Of a stretch of 38,214 nucleotides of DNA, positions 25,992 to 34,100 are shown piece after piece. The stretch's first letter is position 1; each line of letters starts with the position of its first letter. Made by a program: the position numbers and the translations under genes. The notes beneath the pieces are model-generated. The model was not told where the DNA came from. It saw only the letters and a program-made list of their open reading frames with translations, and did not search any database. This DNA comes from Pseudomonadota bacterium (GTDB lineage: Bacteria; Myxococcota_A; UBA796; GCA-2862545), in the NCBI GenBank assembly GCA_023954855.1, contig JAGSGY010000054.1, forward strand, positions 1 to 38,214, read 5' to 3'.

Positions 25992-26742
25992 GCAGGAACT
26001 CCACGATGGTGGAGGTGAGCAACTGCGGCGACTCGACCGGAACGAAGTGACCGCCAGGCACGATGGAGAGGCGGCTGTTCGGCAGGCACTGCGTGAGCCG
26101 TTCAGCGGCCGGGCGACAGGCCGAAGTCTCGCCAAACACGAGCAACGTCGAGGCTGAGACGCCGGCAATCTGGGCGTCGGTGAGGCGTGGCTCGCTTCGC
26201 ACATCGGCGAGCAGCGTCGTGTCTTGGACCAGCGCGCGAATGCCCTCGACCAGCCGTCGGGCGCGGCGACCGCCACCGAGCACGGCCTCCCGCACCGCCT
26301 CGGGAAGCATCGCCAACAGCTCTTCGGGGCCCGCGTTCTCGGCAATGTCGAACACGCCCGCATCGCCTGGAGGGAGCGGCAGGTCGACCAAGACGAGCCG
26401 ACGAACACGGCCGGGGTGCTGCATCGCGAAGGTCAGCGCCACCAGCCCACCGTAGGAGTGACCGACCAGGTCGATGGGCTCGGCTACCGCGACTGCATCG
26501 AGCAAGCCCGCAACGTCCGCGCGGAGGGTGGCGAGGTCGTAGCCCGTGCTCGGACGGGAAGAGCGACCGTGGCCGCGTAGATCGGCCATCCACACGGTCT
26601 GCCGGGTCGCCAGCGCCGGCGCCAGCGTGAAGTACCACTGCGCCAACGAGCCGAGCAGCAGGCCGTGGAGACAGAGGACGGGCGGGCCCTCACCCATCGA
26701 CAGGGCGTGGACGCGGAGGTCGGGAAGCTCGATCAGCGGCAC
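25984..26742 (-). CDS. Alpha/beta hydrolase 2 of the lipid synthase operon, acid residue apparently missing
   Basis: The 252-residue protein has the elbow VGHSYGG (Ser96) and a C-terminal histidine in PGGHFVPVE. At the position of the catalytic acid, where the paralogue has GAESD, the sequence reads GETSACRP with no Asp. The acid may be supplied elsewhere (Glu208 is close), or the enzyme may be impaired or have another role. It overlaps the ACP gene by 10 bp upstream (26733-26742) and hydrolase 1 by 8 bp downstream. The ATG at 26742 lies inside the ACP coding end. Possible functions are proofreading release of stalled chains or acyl transfer; none can be shown from sequence. Confidence 0.87.
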   Translation of the reverse strand: MPLIELPDLRVHALSMGEGPPVLCLHGLLLGSLAQWYFTLAPALATRQTVWMADLRGHGRSSRPSTGYDLATLRADVAGLLDAVAVAEPIDLVGHSYGGLVALTFAMQHPGRVRRLVLVDLPLPPGDAGVFDIAENAGPEELLAMLPEAVREAVLGGGRRARRLVEGIRALVQDTTLLADVRSEPRLTDAQIAGVSASTLLVFGETSACRPAAERLTQCLPNSRLSIVPGGHFVPVESPQLLTSTIVEFLHG

Positions 26743-27005
26743 GACTCGACGAAGTCGACGACCTCGCCCACGGTGAGGGCGATGATCTGGTCCAGCTCGA
26801 GGTTCGAGATCCAGCCCACGAAGTCGACGTGGTCGCCGAAGTGGGCCTGCACGGACTCGGCGAGCGCGACAAACTCGATGCTCTCGAGCTCGAGATCGTC
26901 CGAGAAGGAGGTGTCGAAGGCGACCTCCATGTCGTCATCCCACTCGTCTCCGATGACGTCGCGGATGAAGCCAGCCAAGATCTGCAGGGTGTCTTCTCGG
27001 CTCAT
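26733..27005 (-). CDS. Discrete acyl carrier protein of the lipid synthase operon
   Basis: The 90-residue, strongly acidic protein has the four-helix ACP pattern with the attachment serine in DDLELESIEFVALAE (Ser42). The usual G-x-D-S is replaced by E-L-E-S, as in some specialised carrier proteins. Length and start are typical. The ATG overlaps the stop of the second synthase (ATGA at 27002-27005) and its 3' end overlaps hydrolase 2 by 10 bp. The second synthase has no ACP of its own, so this protein is the likely trans-acting carrier for its KS, AT and DH domains, or a carrier for the finished chain. It needs 4'-phosphopantetheine from a PPTase. Confidence 0.93.
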   Translation of the reverse strand: MSREDTLQILAGFIRDVIGDEWDDDMEVAFDTSFSDDLELESIEFVALAESVQAHFGDHVDFVGWISNLELDQIIALTVGEVVDFVESCR

Positions 27006-30000
27006 GTCTCGCTCCAGGCGACGATATGCGCGCCTTCGCGCACCAGCTTCACTGAGATGCCGTCCACCACGAGATGGTCCGCATCGCCCCCCTCTATCGC
27101 AAGCAGCGAGCGCGGGTCTGCACCGCGGCGCTGCGCGGCGACGGTCTTTGCAGCCTGCACACGTGCGGCGGCATCGGGCGCGCCGTCGAAAAAGGACAGA
27201 TCACCAGCCGAAACAAAGCCTTCATCCACCGTTTCGACGGGGACCAATGCGATAGCTCCGGAGCCGTCGGACGCTCGTGCCACCGACACACCGGCGTCAT
27301 GGGCGACCGCGACCTGCCACCCGGTCGCGGCGAGAGGACCGCCGAGCACCGGGGTGTCGAGGTCGGGACCCAGCGGCACCTCCACGGGGAACAGCGGCGG
27401 CACTCCGTCGGCGTGAAGCCGGAACCGCACGGCATCCTTCGCGGCGATGCGGTCATCGAGGAAGCGTCGCTGTCCACGCGGTCCCGAGGCGAGCATGGCC
27501 GCCCGCTCGGACTCGCCGAGGTAGCGACGCATCAGCCAGTCGCGGCTCGGTGCGCGGTGGGCCGACTCATCGAAGATGCGGTAGGCGCCGCGATCGACGG
27601 AGAGCATGTGGTGCTCGGGCTGCCGCATGACCGCCCAGACGTGCGGGTCGGTCTCGAAGCGGTGGTCGACCCAGTTTCGGATGCGGCACCAGAGCCGGCC
27701 CTCGTAGACCAGCTCGAGATCGGCGGCGAGCGAGCTGTCGTCGACCCCGAGAATGCGCACGCGACAGAGCACCTCTGCCCCAATCGGAGGATGGTCCTCG
27801 AACCACTCGATCAGGTCCATGCCGACGGGCATCGCGAGCTGGTCGAGGTCCTCGGCGGCCATCAGCCAGTAGCCCAAGATCTGGCCGGCATTGTCGAGCA
27901 GGGAACCGAGACCTTCGGGGGCGGTGATGATGCCCTCGATGCCTGAGTCGTCCATCGGTCCAAGGGTGGTGATGCCCTGGTAGCGCGGACCGTGGAACAT
28001 CCAGCGCTCTTGGTAGAGCTGAACTGCGTCCACGGGGGTGGACCGGGGCGATGGCAGCGCATCAAACGCTGGCGCCGGCGCCGCTGGAAAGGCTGGCGCC
28101 ATGCGGAGGCGGATCTCGGCGTAGTCGGTGATCGACGCACGGACCCAGTCCCCATCGCGCTCAGCGACGAGCTCGACCGTGATCTCGGGCTCGACGACGA
28201 GCCACTTGAACGCCTGAAGCTCCGTGGCTTCAACCACGACCCAGCCCGGCACGAGCTGGCGGGCCGCGTCGAGCAAGAGCTCGATGGTCATCGTCATCGG
28301 CACGACCGGGTGCCCATCGGAGGGTGTGCTCCAGCCCGGCGGCTGAGGGAAGAAGCTGTGGTCCCACAAGGCCGGATCCGTATGAACGGACAGCGTACGC
28401 GACCCAGACCAGCGCTTCGGCGCGCTGCGCTCCCGATAGGCCTCGAGCACATCTGCACCCGAGCGCGACAGTGCAGACAGCGCATCGCCGAACGCTGACA
28501 TCACGGGACTGTCGTCGGTCGTGGCCACCGCTGTCGATGCGGAGAGACGGCCGCGAAGGTCAGGCCCAAGCGTGAGTAGCGGCGCACCGAGCGCGAGGTC
28601 CACCGTCGGACCGCGCTTGGGAACGAGTGCGTCGACCTCGACGTCTGCCCCCTCGACCCACAGCGCCAACGCGAGGTTTCGCAGCTGCGCCAGGCCGCTG
28701 CGCCGGGGTTCGTTGGCACTCACCGCGAGGTGCGGCTCCCCCGCTAGCGTATCGTCGACGAACCCGGTCAGCGACCCAGTGCCCACCTGCACGAAGACGC
28801 GCGCGCCCTCGGCGAACAGGCGCTGCACGAGCTCGGTGTAGCGAAGCGGCTCGACCAGGTGGCGAATCACCAGATCCCGGATGGCATCGGGCGCATCGGG
28901 GTAGCGTTCGACCGTCGTGGCCGACCAGAGCGGCAGGGCGGCGGGCTTGAGGTCGAAGTCCGCGAAGTGCTTGCGGTGCGGCTCGACATAGTCGGCGAAC
29001 AATGCCGAATGAAAGCCCGACTTGAACGGCAGGACCTGGCAGATGACGCCGGCATCGATCAGTCGCTCACGTGCCACCGACACCGAGTCTTGCTCACCGC
29101 AGAGAATCACCTGGTGAAGGCAGTTGTCGTGCGAGATGGCGATGTCCTCGAGTCCGGCGATGGCCTCGCGGGCCTGGCCGACCCCGCATCCAGCGGCCGC
29201 AAACAGCACGCCGGGGACCTCGAGGGTTCCGGGGCCCGCCGCCTCGAGAAAGGCGTCGACCTCGGCATTCGAGAGCATGCCCGTCGCCATCATTCCCGAC
29301 CACTCGCCGATGCTGTGGCCGAGCACGAGGTCGGGAGCGCAGCCGAGTCGCCGGAGCGCGGCATCGAGGAAACGTCCAAGCTCGACCACTCCCCTGCCCG
29401 TCTGTTCCAGGTCGGTGGGTGCCGTGTGAACCGGCGGCTCGAGCCCGAAGTGCTCGGCGACGGAGGCGACCTCGGGGGCAAACTGAGCCTCGATGCCGGG
29501 GAACATCCACGCGACCTTGCCGCCAGCGCTCACCAGACCAGACGGGCTGAACCAGATCGCACCCCGCCCACGCCAAGCTTCGCCGCGGACCACCGCCTTG
29601 CGAGCCCGCGCGATGCGCTTGGGCGTCGGATCGACGACGGCCAGCCTGCAAGGACCCTCACCGCCAGATCTCCCAGCGTCGAGGGCCACAAGCAGCGCCT
29701 CGGGCGTGGCGGCGGCGAGGCGGAGAACGAGGGCATCGGCCGCGTCGATGGGCTTGAGGGCGCGCGGCACTGCCACCGCATCGCCGTGGCCTTCGAGCAC
29801 CACATGCGCGTTGATGCCGCCAAAGCCGAAGGCGTTCACCGCCGCCACCCGTTGTGGCGAGGACCAGGGCTTGGCCTTGCCGATCACCGAGAAGCGTGTG
29901 GCCTCGAGCTCTGCGCGCGGGTTGTCGCAGTGCAGCGATGGAGGCAGCACGCCGTGGTGCACCGCGAGCACCGCCTTGATCAGTCCTGCCGCACCGGCCG

Positions 30001-31144
30001 CCGGCATGGTGTGGCCGATCATCGTCTTTACCGAGCCAAGAACCGCTTCGGGCCCCTCGCCAAACACCTCGGTCAGGGTGCGCAGCTCGGCGCGGTCACC
30101 GGCGTTCGTGCCGGTGCCGTGGGCCTCGACCAAACCGAGGGCATCGCGGTCCACGCCGGCATCCTGCCAGGCGCGCTCGAGGGCGAGCACCTGCCCGGCG
30201 ACCCGCGGCACCATCACCGAAGCGGCGCGTCCATCACTGGCACTGCCCACCCCGCGAAGCACCGCGTAGATCTTGTCCCCGTCGGCTTCGGCACGGTCGA
30301 GGCGCTTGAGCGCCAGCATGCCGATGCCCTCGCCGATCACCAGGCCGTCGGCGCCCTGGTCGAAGGCCGCGAGGGTGCCGCTACGCGACAGCGCACCGAG
30401 CTGGGCAAAAACCGACCAGAAGGTGATGTCGGGCGAGACGTGCACTCCGCCGGCAATCACCACATCGCAGCGGCCGTCGCGCAGCTCGCGAACGGCGTGT
30501 TCGACGGCAATCAGCGCACTCGCACAGGCGGCATCGACCGTGTACGCGGGACCATTCAAGTCGAGGCGGTTCGCGATACGCGACGCGGCGAGGTTCGGCA
30601 CCAGTCCGATCGCGGTGTCGGGCCCATAGGCGCCGGCCTCATCCTGAAAGCGGGCCTTGATCGTCTCGACCACCGCCGGATCCAGCCCAGGCGCAAGCTC
30701 CCGTAAGATCGACGCGAGCTGGCCCGCCTCACGCACCTTCCGGTTCAGTCGAACCAGCCCCGGGGTCAGGTAGCCACCGCGTCCGAGGATCACGCCCACG
30801 CGCTGGTTGGCCAGACTTTCGCGGTCCAGCCCTGCATCGTCGAGGGCATCGGCCGCGACCTTCAGGGCGAGCAACTGATCGGGCTCAGCACCCTCGGCGG
30901 CCACCGGCATGATGCCGAAACGCCCGGCCTCGAAGGGCATCACATCCGGAAGAAAGCCCCCACGACGGCTGTAGACGCGGTCGACGGCCTTGCTGTTTGG
31001 GTCGTAGAACTCCCCGTCCCAGCGGGCATCGCTGGCCTCGGAAACGCAGTCGACGCCGCCCTTGATGTTGCGCCAGTAGCTCGCCACGTCGGGCGCACCG
31101 GGAAACACGCAGCCAAGGCCAATGACGGCAACTCCACGCTCCAT
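27002..31144 (-). CDS. Secondary lipid/polyketide synthase B: KS-AT-DH with C-terminal PPTase-like domain
   Basis: The 1380-residue protein has, in order: KS (about 3-455; Cys207 in DAACASA, His342 in EAHGTGT, His378 in IGHT); AT (about 545-830; Ser611 in LGHSIGEW, His712 in SGFHSAL); PKS-type DH (about 915-1165; His929 in WDHSFF and Asp1084 in LLDNAGQ); and a C-terminal domain (about 1185-1375) with the layout of Sfp-type phosphopantetheinyl transferases (RRFLDDRIAAKDAVR, then VAVAHDAGVSVA). The metal-binding D-x-E and W-x-K-E-A motifs are not preserved in that domain. It lacks KR, ER and ACP. KS1, KR, ACP and ER are on synthase A, whose stop overlaps this ATG by one base (TGATG, 31142-31146). 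The two proteins probably form one iterative complex. Confidence 0.93.
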   Translation of the reverse strand: MERGVAVIGLGCVFPGAPDVASYWRNIKGGVDCVSEASDARWDGEFYDPNSKAVDRVYSRRGGFLPDVMPFEAGRFGIMPVAAEGAEPDQLLALKVAADALDDAGLDRESLANQRVGVILGRGGYLTPGLVRLNRKVREAGQLASILRELAPGLDPAVVETIKARFQDEAGAYGPDTAIGLVPNLAASRIANRLDLNGPAYTVDAACASALIAVEHAVRELRDGRCDVVIAGGVHVSPDITFWSVFAQLGALSRSGTLAAFDQGADGLVIGEGIGMLALKRLDRAEADGDKIYAVLRGVGSASDGRAASVMVPRVAGQVLALERAWQDAGVDRDALGLVEAHGTGTNAGDRAELRTLTEVFGEGPEAVLGSVKTMIGHTMPAAGAAGLIKAVLAVHHGVLPPSLHCDNPRAELEATRFSVIGKAKPWSSPQRVAAVNAFGFGGINAHVVLEGHGDAVAVPRALKPIDAADALVLRLAAATPEALLVALDAGRSGGEGPCRLAVVDPTPKRIARARKAVVRGEAWRGRGAIWFSPSGLVSAGGKVAWMFPGIEAQFAPEVASVAEHFGLEPPVHTAPTDLEQTGRGVVELGRFLDAALRRLGCAPDLVLGHSIGEWSGMMATGMLSNAEVDAFLEAAGPGTLEVPGVLFAAAGCGVGQAREAIAGLEDIAISHDNCLHQVILCGEQDSVSVARERLIDAGVICQVLPFKSGFHSALFADYVEPHRKHFADFDLKPAALPLWSATTVERYPDAPDAIRDLVIRHLVEPLRYTELVQRLFAEGARVFVQVGTGSLTGFVDDTLAGEPHLAVSANEPRRSGLAQLRNLALALWVEGADVEVDALVPKRGPTVDLALGAPLLTLGPDLRGRLSASTAVATTDDSPVMSAFGDALSALSRSGADVLEAYRERSAPKRWSGSRTLSVHTDPALWDHSFFPQPPGWSTPSDGHPVVPMTMTIELLLDAARQLVPGWVVVEATELQAFKWLVVEPEITVELVAERDGDWVRASITDYAEIRLRMAPAFPAAPAPAFDALPSPRSTPVDAVQLYQERWMFHGPRYQGITTLGPMDDSGIEGIITAPEGLGSLLDNAGQILGYWLMAAEDLDQLAMPVGMDLIEWFEDHPPIGAEVLCRVRILGVDDSSLAADLELVYEGRLWCRIRNWVDHRFETDPHVWAVMRQPEHHMLSVDRGAYRIFDESAHRAPSRDWLMRRYLGESERAAMLASGPRGQRRFLDDRIAAKDAVRFRLHADGVPPLFPVEVPLGPDLDTPVLGGPLAATGWQVAVAHDAGVSVARASDGSGAIALVPVETVDEGFVSAGDLSFFDGAPDAAARVQAAKTVAAQRRGADPRSLLAIEGGDADHLVVDGISVKLVREGAHIVAWSET

Positions 31145-34100
31145 CAACGCATCCGCTCGAGCTCGGCGCGCATGTAGACGACCTGTCGATCGGTGCCCGT
31201 CTGCAGCTCGCCGATCAACGCATCCACGCCCTCATCCGGGTCAATCAGTCCGATGCCGAGTCGCGCGTACTGCCGCTCGAGTGCGTCGGACACCATGCCG
31301 CCACCACCCCAAGGGCCCCAGTCCAAGGACACGGTCCGACCCGTCCGCGCATGGGCCAGGTGGTCGAGCGCGTCGTTTGCCGCGGCGTAGTCCGCCTGAC
31401 CGCGGTTTCCAAACGCCCCAGCCACACTGGCGTAGAACGCGACGGTCGTCTCGTCGTCGACCGCGGAGAGCAGGTTGAGAGCGCCGAGGAGCTTGGTGTC
31501 CACCACCCGCAGGAAGCTCTCCTCGGTCTTGTCCCGCAGGAGCTTGTCTTCGAGCACACCAGCTCCGTGAACCACGACATCGAGACGGCCATAGTCACGC
31601 TGAACTCTTGCCACGACCGCAGCGACGGCATCGGCATCGCGGACGTCGACGGCCACGTACTCGAGCTTCGCGCCCGCGCCGCGGATGTACGCGAAGGTCT
31701 CGCGCATCACCCGCTGGCTGTAGAGCTTGCCCACCCGCTTCTCGATCTCGGCGGGACCGCTGGCCACCCCCTCTGCAATCACGGCGGCGCGAAGCGCATC
31801 TCGGCCCTCGGCACCCGCGAAGGCGGCGTCCTCGACCGCCGGGGGCTCAGGACTGCGACCCAGCAGAATGAAGGTGCCCTTGGAGCGCCTTGCCAGCTCT
31901 CGAGCGACCCGCGCGGTGATGCCTCGTGCACCGCCGGTGAGCAGGTAGACCGTGTTGGCGTCGAGCGTGCTGCGCGGCGCCGAGTCTCGATCCCGCGCCA
32001 CCATCTCGCGCCCCTGGCGCTGTCCATCGCGCCACGACACCAGATCGTGGGTGCCGGTGTCGAGCAGCTCATCCCGCAGCTGGGCAACCCCATCGGTGCC
32101 ATCGAGCTGCACCAGACGCACCGAGACCGGCCACTCCTTGCGCACCGTCTTCAGCAGCGCGGGAAGACCACTGGTTCCGCTCTGGGACACCACGAACAAC
32201 CGCTCTGCGCCTGCCGCAATCGCCTGCCTGAGCAGCGCCGCCACCTTCCACAGCCGCCCCGGAAGCGAGGCGTCTGCACGCCACTCCTGCACAAAGAGCA
32301 CCAGCGTGTCGACGCTGTCGGGCTCGAGCTCATCGCGCACCACGCGTACCCGAGCACCGTCCCCGGCAAGGGCCTCTTGAAGCGGCTCGGTCAGCGAGGA
32401 GCGGCCCACCAGGGCGATGCGCTGCTGATCGAGTCGACCCGCCACCGGTGCAGAAAGTGCCGTCGTGCGGGGAACAAAGCGAAGGAGACGGTCCGGAACG
32501 TCGAACGAGACTTCCTCGGTCGCGGGGGCGTCGCTGCCCTCGGCTTCGGAGCCCTCGAGCCAGTCGAGAATCCCGCGAAGGGTCTTCACGCCAGAGAGCT
32601 CCTCGACCAGCTTGTCGCGGTCGACCTGCCCGCCACCCAAGCCGAGCTCATCGGAAAGCACGCCGAGGATCTCGATGCGCTTGATCGAGTCGATAGACAG
32701 ATCGGCTTCGAGGTCCAGGTCGAGGTCGAGCATCTCGGCCGGATAGCCGGTGCGCTCACTGACGATGCCGAGCAGGGCCTCGCCGGCGTCCCGATCGGGC
32801 TTGGCCTCGACCGGGGCCTCTTCGAGTGTCGAGGGCGCGGCGGCTTCGGTCGGTGGTGCGTGTTCACCCAGGTAGGCCAGCATGATGCGGCGCTGGGTCT
32901 CGGCCTGCTCTTTGAGGGTCTCGAGGTAGTCGAGCACCACCCGGTCCCGTCCTCCGGCGAGGGACGTGATGACGGGCTCCGTGACGGGAGTCATCGCAAA
33001 GTCGGGCAGCTCGCCACGCGTCGGCCAGGCGCGGTGACCGTTGACCTTCCACAGGGTGGGTGATGGCAGCGGCGGTGCCTCGTCCAAGGCCACCGCTCGG
33101 CAGCCGCGACGTGCGAACAGCGGCGCGAGATCGACGGGAATGCCGTGCACAGCCAGCTGCGCAACGAGACGGACCAGGCCATCCAACGCACCGCCTCCCC
33201 GGGGGTCCTCGAGCGACAGTGCCGTGATGTCCCGGTCTCCCAGCGTCTTCTCGACGAAGCGAGTGAGGACGCGCCCCGGTCCGACCTCGAGGAAGATCCG
33301 CGCTCCCGCGGCATGCATGGCCTCGAGCTGCTCCACGAAGCGAACCGGCGAGACGACGTGCTCCGCGAGGGTCTCGGCGACCGCGACGGCATCGGCGGCG
33401 TAGGGCGCCGCGGTGCGGTTCGCGTAGACCGTGGCCTCGGGCGCGCGAACCGAGAAGTCGGCGAGCGCATCGGCAAACGCGTGCCGCGCATCGGCGACGA
33501 CCGGCGAGTGGAAGGCCGCGGCGACGGGAAAGCGCTTGACCTGAATGCCTGCCGCTTCGAGCCGCTCTTGCGCCGCGGCCACCCCCTCAGTCGTCCCGGA
33601 GATCACGGTCTGGTTGGGGTCGTTGAGGTTCGCGAGCACCACGCGGTCATCGAGGTGCTGGGCCACCGCATCGGCGGGCGCCTTGGCCGAAGCCATCGTG
33701 CCCGGGTCATCCCCAGCGGCTGCGAGAATCACCTCGCCGCGACGCGTGGACAGCGCCGTCAGCTCCGCGGGGTCGAGCGCGCCCGCCACACTGAGCGCGA
33801 CCAACTCACCGTAGGAATGGCCCGCGAGCTGATCGGGCTTCACGCCCAGGGTACGCATCAGCGCTGCAGCGGCGGTCTCGACGAGGCCGAGCGCGGGCTG
33901 GGCCACGCGGGTGTCGGTGAGGGCTGCGCGAACGCCCGCACGCCGGGCCGGATCGAAGGTGTCGGCCGTGTAGAGCTGCTCGGCCCATCCCTCGGGAAGC
34001 AGCTCCTGAAGCTCGGGGAATGCGACAAACAGCTCACCGAGCATGCCTGGACGCTGGCTTCCTTGGCCGGGGAACAAGAACGCGACCTTGCCGGGCTCGG

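Noticed and set aside
28859-30706. 615-codon plus-strand frame opposite synthase B
   Set aside because: Antisense shadow of the KS and AT domains; Arg/His-rich, no domain recognised.
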